Below are positions 32,401 through 45,558 of a stretch of 64,000 nt of DNA, piece after piece. Source of the DNA: Nymphalis io (Eukaryota > Arthropoda > Insecta > Lepidoptera > Nymphalidae); the NCBI RefSeq assembly GCF_905147045.1, contig NC_065903.1, positions 8,680,001 to 8,744,000 of the forward strand, read 5' to 3'. How positions within the stretch are numbered: position 1 is the stretch's first letter; each line of letters begins with the position of its first letter. The notes under the pieces were generated by a model. That model was given only the letters and a program-made list of their open reading frames with translations. It had not been told where the DNA came from and searched no databases. The position numbers and the translations under genes were made by a program.

Positions 32401-35400
32401 CTTTATGCTTCGAACGCTTTTCTGGTTTGCCACTAGACCTTCCACTTTTAGGCGTCGCACCTCCTGATTTAGGAGTAGCTCTGCCTGATTTTGGAGTTGC
32501 TAACCCAGACCTTGGAGTTATACAACCAGACCTTGGAGTCCCTTTACCACCGGACTTTGGAGTCCCTGACTTTGGCGTACTTCTTTCCGATTTTGGTGTG
32601 CTTCGGTCGGATTTTGGTGTCTGTCGATCAGACTTACTATCCCTTGATTTAATTGAGTGATGGCTGCTTAATGAATCTCGACTTGAATTCATTTTAGTGC
32701 TTTCTTTACCACTCGAGTTAAGTTTGGACTCTTTAGATCGACTCTTCTTATACCTAACGGAAGGCAAACTAGAATGAGGTGTCGATGGAGGTGTTTTTGA
32801 GTATGTCGACTTGGATGTTCCATCGCTACTTCTATCTAAAGTCATTACGAAGCCACTATCATCGCTACTCTTGCTAGATTTCTTCTGGTAATTTTGTATC
32901 AGACTGCCAGTATTAAAGTCATAACTCCAGTCACCTTTCTGTAGATAATAGTTCAGCTCGTGTCTTAATTGATTACGTGTTGCTTCAATATCCATCTGTT
33001 GGCTATCATTCATATTTTGTTGAAAAACATGTGTAGAGTTAGATCTATGAACGTGTTTATTAGAAACTAAGTTACTTTGATCAGTCGCTTGTGTCTTTCC
33101 ACTAACTGGTGGATAAGAATTACGAGGAGGCAACATAGGACGGGGCAAATTTACACTATAACCTCTTTGAAATTCTAATGGATTACGAATAACATTATTC
33201 GCTTGCATATTACCCTGATTACCGAAAGCGTAACCATATATTTGGTTAGCATTTCCTTTATTTTTAGCGTCGTACTTAAATCCTACTTCATGAAATACAT
33301 CATTATTTCCGTGAACATTTGAGTTGCAAGGATTTTTATATTTTTCTCTAAATTCATTTATATTTCTCCTGTAGTCATCACCTTTAGAGCCACAGCGCGT
33401 CGTCGTGTTAGTAGGGTAAGATGTGGTTGTAACACTTCTTGGTAGAGTGGTGGGTTTAATAGGTTGCGGCGATTTGTATGTCTTTTGATAATTAACTGAT
33501 ACATTAGAATTATTTTTAATATTCTTTGTTAATGGTTGTACACTTAAAGGCGCCATTTGAGAAACTCTTAATTGGTCTAGAGATTTGCTATGTCTTGCTG
33601 GTAAGGTGCTGACACCACTTGTGATTTCATGCTTTTGAACAAAAACTTGATCTGTATCTGATTTATCTTTGCCGAGTTGGGAAACATTTACATTGCTTTT
33701 TGTAGCATTTATATCCAATAATGTTGAAGCTGAGTATCTAGACATTTGTTGGCCTTGTTGAATCGAGCATGAAGCAAAAACGTTATTAGGCGGTAATTGA
33801 ATTTCACTTATTTGGTTATTCTGTACAATATACCTGTTTCTTCCTGTTAATTCTAATTGCTTGTTATGCGGTTTGCTCATTTCCACAACGTTTTGTTTCA
33901 CCAAAGTTCGCTTTGGTGAACCTCGGGCAGACTTCTGAGGGGCTAAAGTTAACGTCGCTTGCACTACACTTGTACTTGCTTTAGGACTATTGAATTGAGG
34001 CTCAAGCACATCTATGATCGTTTTAGGTAATGTAAGGGTTACTCTAGAAGCTTCTGACGAAGGTCTTCTAGAGTCCATCATTGAACTAATACTACAAGCA
34101 CAGTCTTCTCCAGTTGCTTCCGAACATAGGAAGGGATCTGAAATATGTAATTCGTTAAGTGATCGATAAGTATTTATTATAGTTATACACTATATTATAT
34201 ATATTTATAACACTATTATTTTGACTACTCACCACTACCAGACTTGTTCGCGCTAGAATTCAAAAATGAACGTCTTCTAGCAAATTCAGCGGTGTCTTGA
34301 TATCTGCGTGTTCAAAATAAATTAAGATGTCTCAAATGTCATTTAAGTTAATAATATTAATTAAATAAGTCTTTTAATAATGACGTCAGGTATTAAGTTT
34401 TAATTGTAATATAATTAAGATTTGCTGTGCATTGGCGATGTAAGAAATGGTTAATATTTTTTACAGTGCCTATGCCTATGGGATGTGATGACCACTTACC
34501 ATCAGGTGATCCATTTGTCCGTCCACCTATCTATTTTTATAAAAAATAGGCAAAGCTTAGAAGTATGATGTGTGTGTATTTAGGCTTAGGTGCACGTGTT
34601 GTGTATGTGTATGATTAACTGACTATATATCTTCAGTTAAAATATTATTAATCTTTCTCACAAATCGTCAAATTACAATTAAAATATTGAGCTAGATTAA
34701 TATATCAATAAATATATGTCATTTTGTAATATTCATAAGTTTTCGATGTCATCATAATTTAATTTGTTTAGTCAAGGTTTATTTGTATTTAAATAAGAAA
34801 GGGCCTTGGAGCAAATCTAAAATGTTAAAAAAAATTTGTTTATGATCAAATATAATACCTGTCTTCAAATATGATGGGCATGATATGTGGGTCTCCATCA
34901 AGCGCTATACAGTGTACCGGAAGCGGAGGCAGTAACGCGAGGTAGCGTGACCGTCTAACCGCCTCTCCCACACTTTGATACGACTGATAGTTGCTGTCAT
35001 AGCAACCAGCAAGCGAATGCCGAGGATTGTCTAGCACGAAGAAGCATTCTGAGAATCGTTTGATTCTGAAAAGTCAAAAGGTTACTACTTATCAATGGAA
35101 ATTTGAGGTACCTAATTAGCCTCGCAAAATATAAGTTTAAAGAATTTATTCTCATAAAGAATTACAGAAATTCACTTACATGAAAAAGTTACAAACTAAT
35201 ATAAAAATCTAAGCGTACAGTGTTACAAAAATTCATAAGAAAGAAGGTAAATGCAGAAATTTTTCGACGATCGACGAGCTTGTTAAACATATCGCCCGCC
35301 GTGTCACCTCAGGAATACAAAAGTATGGATGCGGCATATTTATTGAAATCTGTTCATCATTTTATTTTATTATTATTATTTTAAATATATATTTTCCTTT

Positions 35401-38400
35401 TTTTCCATTTTCTTTGTTTTTTTTTTTGTCTTAAGAATTTTTTTGAATTATTGTTTTATCATTTGTATATATTTATTGTACTATGTTGTTTGTTATATAA
35501 AATCTTAGACGTCTTTTGAAACTTGCCTTAGATGTGGGCTCTTTAATGTCTCTCGGTAACCCGTTGTACAGCTTAGCTTCCTCAAAAGTAATTTTTTTTT
35601 TCCGTAATTAGTTCTAGGGATGCGCAAGGTAATATGATGATCTGCGTTACGCAATTGAATTCTTTGTATAGCTGATTTTGTTTTAAAATTTAAATTTGTG
35701 TGGATTTCTTTATTCAATATTTTTCGTACTAATATGCACGTTTTATAGGCATATGTTTGAGCGATATTTACTATTTTAGTATTTTTATAATTTTTTTCAG
35801 ATGATGTTAGGAAGTTGTAGTTAAATAACACTTTAATCAATTTATTTTGAGCGGTTTGTATTTTCTTAAGGCGTACTTTCGCCGCAGCCCCCCAGATCTC
35901 AATTAAGTAATCGATATGTGGTTTCACCAATGAGTTATATATCAGATATTTTACTTTTCGCGGTAAACATCGCGCTACACCACGAAGAGCTCCGGTCAAG
36001 GATGATAATTTTGATATGATTTTTTGGATGTGTGGTTCCCATGTCAGCTTACAGTAACAGCCTGTTAATGTCCCACTGCTGGGCTAAGGCCTCCTCTCCC
36101 TTTTTGAGGAGAAGGTTTAGAGCTTATTCCACCTCGCTGCTCTAATGCGGGTTGGTAGAATACACATGTGACATAATTTCAATGAAATTAGACACATGCA
36201 GGTTTCCTCACGATGTTTTCCTTCACCGTCAAGCACGAGATGAATTATAATCACAAATTAAGCACATGAAAATTCAGTGGTGCTTGCCCGGGTTTGAACC
36301 CACGATCATCGGTTAAGATTCACGCGTTCTAACCACTAGGCCATCTCGGCTCATTATTATCGAGTATCAAACCAAGATATTTTTCCGACGTCTTTTTATT
36401 TATTTGTTCGGAATTAATAGTAGGTTCAGTGTAGGCTTTTACCTTCTTGTTTTTTGCAGTAAATATTACAAAATTTGTTTTTTCTATAAATATAAATATA
36501 TAGATATATTTTATTTTTTAAAGATAGTTTTTTTTTATAAGCGACGCATAAATGAAACTTTACCTAAATACTTAATTCAAATAGGCTCTTACACGCACTT
36601 TAATATCATTATTTTTTTAAGATTAAATTAAAAGTTCAAACTTCTTTAAATTAGTATGCTTAATTCTTTTGAACATAATATATAATAATGGCCAAATGTG
36701 AAAAAAATGTTATCCTTGGTGTCATCGCCTTTACAATAAAGTAAAATATTTCAAATGAAACCTTAATGCGTGATGTCTCGCGGCTAGGGCGTGGTGCACG
36801 TGCGGGCGGTCGGAGGTGTGATGCAAGAAAGCGCGCCATCTGAGCGTCACCTCTGCGCAGAGTCTTGCGATGTCATGAGCCGCTCCCATGGCCCATTCTT
36901 CTTCTTCTCCGGCTTCAGATTTCTACACAAAAAGAATACTATACGCACCTTTTAAGCGTTACCGACTGAATTACATATTTTTTATACAAGTATATTGTAT
37001 AGTAATGTCAATTATTTTAAGAATTGTTCAAATGCATTACTTTGTGTATTGAATGTTATATATGTTACCTTGCTTAAATCACTTAAGTCTTTTATTTTTT
37101 GCGCAACTTCACCGACAATGGAATTTGACGACGATTCTTCAGGAGTCAGTAACACACCGGTTGAACCACAAACGTTTAATGCGCTCTGCAAGCCTTCAAG
37201 GGATCCAAGCAGAATACCACAAACCTCGGCGTGAACTTGTCTGAAAATATGTTTGATGCTTGGTAAATTTCTTTATACAACCCGTAAAGACTAGGAAATT
37301 ACGTCAAGTAATTTTATTATAGAAATAAAACAATATAATAAACAAAGATTTAGAATTCTAGTAATATACTTACTCCACTCTGCTTTAATACATAGAAATA
37401 AGTTACGCAATTTAACTAACTATAATATAAATATATAAAGTACCTGGCATGCGCTATTTTACTAGAGTTTCCACCGGCACACTTCCCGCTCGACCCGAAA
37501 AGAATGTTCTCTAAGCTTCCCGAAGCGTTAAAGTTGGATCCCGCACTTTTCATCAATTTCCCCCATTGTTTGCTAGAACGGGGCGTGCTGGAATCAAATA
37601 GTATTTTGTTCTCATATTAAAAACGGCTGTAATTAAAATGGAATACATATTATAACTGGGGGCCTTTTTTGGGCGCATCTGCCATTAAGGAGCCAGGTGG
37701 ATCGACGACCTTAAGAAGGTGGCGGGCACCAACTGGATGCGGAAGGCGGAGGACAGGGAGCTTTGGCGCACCTTGGGAAATGCCTATGTTCAGCAGTGGA
37801 CAACGATTGGTTGTTGATTGATTGATTGATTGACATATTATAATTACCTTTTTTCACATTTGACATGATACTTTAAAACTATCTTATGATTACTGTTTAG
37901 TTTCTAAAAATGGTAACATTACTGTGTCATAATATTCCTAAGCTAGTAAATTTAATTTACTAAACTACTATTATAATTTTTTCATTCATCATTCACTGTA
38001 CAACTTAACTATTAATGCTTATTACTCATCATTTATTGCAGTCCACGATGCTTGTGATGATGGAATTGATAAACTTATAACAACGAGATCATTATGGACC
38101 CTAAAGGCGTAAATGTAGAATGTAGAAACCGATAATCATAATATTATAATGCTGTTCTATTTAAAAATATATATGTTTCCATAAATAACTCTATATTATA
38201 GTTATTAAAAATTGTCTACCATTAGCATTTCTAAATATAATATAACTTCGCATGTACCTACTTTATAAGGAACATAAGTAGAAATAGGTAATGTAATTAA
38301 TAATGAAAGTGGTTTACTACACTATAAATAAACAAAGATATTATAAGAACTTGTTTTACTTGGCGGTATAGCTTTGTGTAAGCCGGTCTAGGTAGGAACC

Positions 38401-41400
38401 ACCCACTTATCATATGTCTATCCGCAGTTATATTTAGTATTATTATGGTTCTGCTAGAAAGGTGAGTGCAGGCATCAGTTACATAACATCTTAGTTCTCA
38501 TGGTTGGTGGTGCATTGGCGATTTAAAGGATGGTTACCACTTACCATCAGGTGACCAACTTGCTAGCTTACCTAATACAATAAATATAAATTAAAAAGAA
38601 AAATGTGCCATTACTATCTACTACTTACCAGCTCTGTACGTAATGCATGATGCTTTTCCTAAATAAAGACATGTAACAAATGAATTTTGTTTTATCTGAG
38701 AAGTGTATCAAGTATGCGTCAAATCTTATAAAAATATGTGTCAAAAGTGTGCTTCAAGGTAGTGCAGTTATTGTAGTAGAAATCCACTTAACATTGTGCT
38801 CTACTGCAATGCGAGACTCGCTTCACGCGTCGCATACGTACACACATACATATAACTATAACGAACTATAACTATAAAGAAATCTTATTACTTTTTAAGA
38901 TATGGTGCCACGGACACAAAAAAATCGCCCAATAAATTTAAAGAAGAAGACGTAAGGAAAAAATTTAAGCTAACTAATAATTAGCTTTAGAGTACTTGTG
39001 TGATGTTCATTAGGTAAGTTTGGTAACAATTATGAAAGACACCTATACTGTCGAACCTGCAGGACCTGTCACCCTGGGCCCGTGCCCCTTGGTGCTAGTG
39101 TACACCATTGCACTTGGATCATATATAGAGACGAAGAGAAAAAAATAATAAATATTTTAATTATTCTATATAATTAATATTTATTGTCATAAAATCTAAT
39201 GTAACTTACTTGATGTAAGGCTGATGTAAGGCTACTAAGCTGGCGTGGATAGTAACGGAGACAGCAGATAGGTGGAAGTAGTCGAACAGCACTGGTAGGT
39301 GGTAGTGCAAGCCTTGGGAAGGTTGAAAATGCAGCTTCAGGACGCGACAGGATACAGGCGATAGGGTACTCGATTGTGCGCCCTCGCTGCACCATAGCTC
39401 GACACCGAGACTCCATTCCGCCCTTTCTAGAGACTCCTTTAGGTTACGGCTATCAACTGAAAGTTTAAATATACCTTAGAGAGCTTATAAGAATAGTTAT
39501 TATTTTAAAAGTTTTACGTTCTAAAGCCGAGATGGTTAGTTTTGGCTTCTTTGTAGGAGAGGGTGTCATTTTATGTACCCCTAGCAATGTGCATGCAAAA
39601 CTTTCATGATCGTATCAAACTCACTTTTGTATTTATAATATTATTTAAGATCTCGTGCTCGGCGGTGAAGGGAAACATGAAGAAGCCCGCTGTATGTCAA
39701 ATGGAAGTTTGCTACATGTGTTATGTGTGGCCACCAATCTACTATTGGAGCCATTGGAGCAGTGCGATGAAATAAGCCCTAAACCTTCTATCCAAAAGTG
39801 TTCTAAGCCTATCATTGGGACATTTAAAGGAATTTACTTATATAATTATTTATGTAGTTCGATTTAAGTATACCGATTTTTCACGAAAATTCATCGAAAA
39901 TATATTAAATACAAAACAGTAAGTTAATAAAATTACGAACACTTTCATAAGGAGCCAACGAATGACGATATTATTTAATACGATATCTCTGGTGTATGAT
40001 GTAGTTTCTCTAGTGCCTTTAATTACACTGGCTCACGCAAACTTTTGTGTTTCGAATTTAACGATATATCCATAATCCCGTAACAACCTGTAAATGTCCT
40101 ACTGATGGGCTGAAGGCCTCCTCTCCCTTTTTGAGGAGAAGTTTTGGAGCTTATTTCACCACGCTGCTCCAATGTTGGTAGAATACACATGTGGCAGAAT
40201 TTCAGTGAAATTAGACACATGCAGGTTTCCGCACGATGTTTTTCTTCACCGTAAAGCACGAGATGGATTATAATCACAAATTAAGCACATGAAAATTCAG
40301 TGGTGCTTGCCCGGGTTTGAACCCACGATCATCGGTTAAAGTTCACCACTGGGCCATCTCGGCTTTTAATATGTATTAATTACGTTTACGTTTAATATAT
40401 ATTTATTAATAACGATATATACATAATTATTTTCGTCACTTCAAACTAGTCTCCGGTGTATCGACCTATAGGAGCATCTTCTACTATTGAAACTTAGAAA
40501 TTAGGACATTTACTGCATACTGGGTCAGAGTCTTGGCAGACTTCCAACGATCTTATAAGTCGTCCTGGTTTAATCTCTTATTTTGGTAATACTTCTCTGC
40601 TCTAGTCACTTAATATTTCAGAGTTATTTTTTTTAGTTTTAATAACTTAGACGCTTAATGTTTTGTATAAATATTTCAATGTGTTTAAGTATCTAGTAAA
40701 AAAAGCCGAGATGGCCCAGTGGTAAGAACGCGTGAATCTTAACCGATGATCGTGGGTTCAAACCCGGGCAAGCACCACTGAATTTTCATGTGCTTAATTT
40801 GTGATTATAATTCATCTCGTGCTTTACGGTGAAGGAAAACATCGTGAGGAAATCTGCATGTGTCTAATTTCACTGAAATTCTGCCACATGTGAATTCTAC
40901 CAACCCGCATTGGAGCAGCGTGGTGGAATAAGCTCCAAACCTTCTCATCAAAAAGAGGAGAGGAGGCCTTTAGCCCAGCAGTGGGACATTCACAGGCTGT
41001 TACGGTTACGGTTACGGTTAAGTATCTAGTTTATTATTCATTTTAAGTTCTTGCTAATATCTTCTTAATATAGGTAAGAATTAAAATGTCTCAAACTCGT
41101 ATTTCACATTCAACTCTCTAATAGGAATTTAATATTTGAACTATTTCTGTTCAATATGCATTAGCTGGAAATTCATGTTATAGGTCTGATGAACGATTCA
41201 ACGAATAGAAACTATACTAGAAATGGTTTATATTTGCATAATAATTTGAAGATTTAACGTTCAGTTAGTTTAACACCGAAAGCGCATAAATTTAGTGCAT
41301 GTTTGAGCCCTAATCCAAGAAGCTATGAAGGCAAACACTAGCAAACAACTAATATCCTTATAAATATAGACGATCCTATATAATAAAATTTTGTAATGTA

Positions 41401-44400
41401 TCATTTATTTAAACATAGACTTTCGAGTTTTGAATATGCCCTGGATACTATATTACAGAATAAATAAAAATCTTATAATGACATTCTAAACAAGCTCTCA
41501 CCATAGGGAGTTATTAATAAATGTAAAAATATTTAAGATATAAAAGAAGAATGACTGAATAAGTATTGGGGTAATATAATTCTACTAACAAATTGTCATT
41601 TCATCGCAATCGAATCGAAACGTGTTTAGCCGTTTTCTTATTCTACAAACACAACTTCGGTCGAACCGCAGCTGGATCGAAATGAAAAACCTATGTATAA
41701 ATTAGTAGAATTGGCTCCCAGTTACGATCCAACAGAGGTTTATTTTTGTGAAGAATAGAGTCGAGTCGTATTGAAATCGTTCTACATTGAATTCTCCTCT
41801 GATTACTGTGATTTTAAGTACAAAGATTTTATTTTATTTGAATAATTGACTGTGGTCGATGTTTAGTAAGCCTCACCTAGTAGATGAGCTCTAAAATGTA
41901 CGATGTCTCTCAGTGTGACCTCTTCATTTCTATACATAATCTGAAAGGCTCGAGAAGCAGCGAGGCCTCCGATGAGAGATGCATTAGCAGCAGGCCTGCC
42001 AGTCCTTGCGGCGCCATTGCCGCTCGACACTGTCGCCTCGATGTGTACCGGCACCTTAGGTGACACGCGTAATCCCACGCGTACTTGGTATAGTCTGTAA
42101 ATTTAAATTAAAGACGTTACATCAAATATTAAAAAAAATCAACTTCTATCCCTTAATAGTTTTTTTTTATAGAATAGGAAGGCTGACGAGAATATGGGCC
42201 ACCTGATGGTAAGTGGTCACCAACGCCCTTAGACATTGGCATTGTAAGAAATGTCAACCATCGCTTACATAACCAATGCGCCACCAACCTTGGGAACTAA
42301 GATTTTATGTCCCTTGTGCCTGTAATTACACTGGGTCACTCACCCTTTCAAACCGGAACACAACAATATCGAGTACTGCTGTTTTGCGGTAGAATATCTG
42401 ATGAGTGGGTGGTACCTAACCAGACGAGCTTGCACAAAGCCCTACCACCAGTAAATAGTACACGTGACACATGTGTAAAATTGCAACGGAAACTTTTTAT
42501 CAAAAATAAACGTTTCATATACAAATATTGCGCTTATATTAAGCCATAAAATTATACTCTTACTGGCCCCAAATAAGTTTCAATTCAAATATTTACGATC
42601 ACAATTTGCAGCAAGTATTCATTTATTGCAGGACATAATATACTAAGTACACACCATCAATCTATGACTATAGACTAATATCTATAATATCTATGACTAT
42701 TGACTAATAGCTATAAGATTTTTTTAAGCTAATACTTGTAAAAGCCCATTTGAGTGTTTTTTTATTTGATTTGATTTGGTCATTAAGCTTCGGTACCGTG
42801 ATTACCATGAAAGTTGGCAAATATTTTGTACTAACCACTAGATGGCGCTGCACATCAACGTTTAAACCGTTCAAGACTGATATTTTAACGCAAGTCGTTT
42901 AAAATAATAGGTATACAAAAAATTTAGAATGGGTTCACATCGCATGTTGGGCATTTGTTAGTAAGTAGGTATTTATAAATTTTAAAAAATAGATACTGAC
43001 CTAATAATGACAGCGTAGAATGGTGGCAAGAATGTCAACAGTATTTCCCGGTTATCTAACTCAATTAAGATTCTCTGAGGGAAACGTGGACCAGTACTTC
43101 TGTCACCAGTATAAGACCGGACTTTATGTTTTAGAAAAATAATATTAAATAAATAAATTCATATATAAATCAATTTAAATATCGCCAAAAAACGAAGGGC
43201 CAATGATAAAATATTTCTATATTTTTAATGCATATACGATTCGTTCGTTCATACAGAGATAAACTAAGAAAATCAGTTATTCATTTCAATTATTGCCAGA
43301 AATATTTCATGCAAAAATATTGCATATATGTTGTTTTTTACCGTCGAATAATAATAATTTTATTGGTTTTGTGTTATTAATAAAGTATTGTTGAAATCAA
43401 AATTCCGAATAAAAAAAAAATTGATCTTTTCACATTTCCCTGTTCGAGCGAAATAATAATCCCTGCTAATATTGTTAATGTGAAAGTGACTTTGTCAGGC
43501 GTGAAAAATACATAAGGTACCTAACGCCTAGCCCCTCTTTTCACACGTGGGCGAAGCCGAGGGCGGAAACTAGTTACATATAAAATTATAAGCACATTGC
43601 TTACGACACACAGTTCGAATACGATCGATGTTTGAACTCACGTGTCGCAAACGTGATATTTTAGTGTTCATGGAATTAACACGCTAGCAAATTCTTAGAA
43701 TTTTATATAAATAATAACTGTAAAGGGGCCATGCATATTTACATGGAGTACCTATATATTTTATGGATTAAAATGTGTACTATGTTATGTCGATAACCTT
43801 TCTGGGATACTATTAACGTATTAAAGATATATATATTTTGTGTAGTCATTAAAACACGGGTCGCGTAGTAAATTTCATGGACGAATTACATCTGATTAAT
43901 TTGAATTCTTACTGTATTATTAAATGTACTTTAAAAAAATTAAACCTGTATTTAATTTTGGCCGATATCAAAAAGAGGTAGGTATCAATTCCTGGCACGC
44001 AAAATTGTATTAGCCGTCGTCGCGTTTGGACTCCACTACCACTTACCATCAGGTGGAGTGGAGCCATTTGCTTTGCCGGCTTATATAACAAAAAGTTAAG
44101 GATGAAACTAAATGCTCAATATTACATTAGAGTAGTAAAATATTACGAATAACCAGGAAACTAACAGCTTGCAGTCCTGCTGGACAAAACGGGGAGGACG
44201 TGTTACCCTATGCTGGTGGTACCCTGTGTCCTTTTTTATACTTTCGACAACGTGTATGTAAAAGTTAATGATGGTTGGTTTACTAGAGGCGTGAAAGTGT
44301 AACAGACAAACATTCGCATTTATAATAAAAGTAAGGATTATACCACGCTGCTCGAGTGCAGGAACATCTAATATATATAGGGTTCTTAATATGGTTTGCC

Positions 44401-45526
44401 TCTACCGTAGGAAGGCAAGTTAAGCACATGAAATTTCAGTAGTGCTTGCGCGAATTTGAATTCAAAATCTTTTGTTAAGATTGGCGTGTTCAGGCTACTG
44501 GGTCAACTCGGCTCGATATTAATTTTTTTTATTTATTTATTATCAATAGATTTATTATATTTTGGTTCAGAGTAAAAATCAATAAGACCAGATCTCTGTT
44601 AGATTAATATCTACATTCATTACGACGTTTCACGTGAAGGTTAATGGCTAAAAACTGTTACCTCGGTAGGTATATTTCTCACATGACAATTATGACTATG
44701 TATACTATATATATTTATAAAAATATATATACTAACTACTCAATTATTGGATTATTTTTTGCATAATTAGCTAATAATATTGCTTTATTGGATTATTGAA
44801 TAGATTGTTTTAAGGTAAAGATGATTTGTAAATTATGTAACCGTGATAGTGATATAGTTTCTTTCAAACGAGACGTGAAGACATCTTGCGGGCCGGCAAG
44901 GCGAGGGCGGCTAGTGCAGAACATTCTTCCCGACTGTATTTGCCGTCGTTGCACTACCACTTTCCATCAGGTGGAGTAGTCATTTGCCTTCCCGGCAGAT
45001 ACAAAATAAAGGTAAAATTCAAATATATTTATTTAAGACGGTTAGGCAATGTGACTTAATTTTCGGAGCCTTAATTCTGTATAATTGCGCTCGTGGCTTG
45101 CTATCAACTTAAAAGTTAGTTACCAAGCCCTCTTTTCAAATCAAAAAATGTAACGAACTTAAACCTCGTTACATTTTTTGTATTATCTCGTTATGCTATG
45201 TCAAAACTCCACGCTTTCATCTATCGCCTTTTTAAAACGTGGACGTTACCTTTCATCAAAACAAATAAATAAACTGTTTTTAATGAGTTTTATAAATTAC
45301 GTTAGTTTTAATTAGATATGAGTATATTACGTTAAATAAATAAAAAGTTAGTAGTATTAGTAAAATACACACGTACGTATATTTGTGCATTTTAAGGACA
45401 CAAATTACAATTAGTCTTGAATCAATTAAAGCAATCAATTTTTTAACATTAATATTTAGTTAACCTAACCGTGACAATAAATACAGATGAAGACTTATTT
45501 ATATATATATATATATATAAGTCTAA

Positions 45527-45558
<32 letters not shown>

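Larger units (their letters stand above)
35066..36761 (-). other. FAM135 intron 6
   Basis: 1.7-kb intron containing a Jockey/CR1-like LINE 3' portion, split by a SINE. No other recognisable content in 35066-35450 or 36483-36761. Confidence 0.85.
37588..39209 (-). other. FAM135 intron 3
   Basis: 1.6-kb intron holding an RTE LINE 3' fragment (37668-37840), a family B repeat (38363-38590) and a short G+C-richer patch near 39050-39125 (GAACCTGCAGGACCTGTCAC) that may be another repeat relic. Confidence 0.8.
39457..41876 (-). other. FAM135 intron 2
   Basis: 2.4-kb intron with three SINE family A copies: an old plus-strand one and a converging inverted pair (40077-40364 minus, 40704-41017 plus). 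41040-41860 is A+T-rich with nothing recognised. Confidence 0.85.

Noticed and set aside
32103..32660. Plus-strand ORFs opposite FAM135 exon 9, including one with GVPDFGV-like repeats
   Set aside because: They are antisense reflections of the TPKS-coding tandem repeat.
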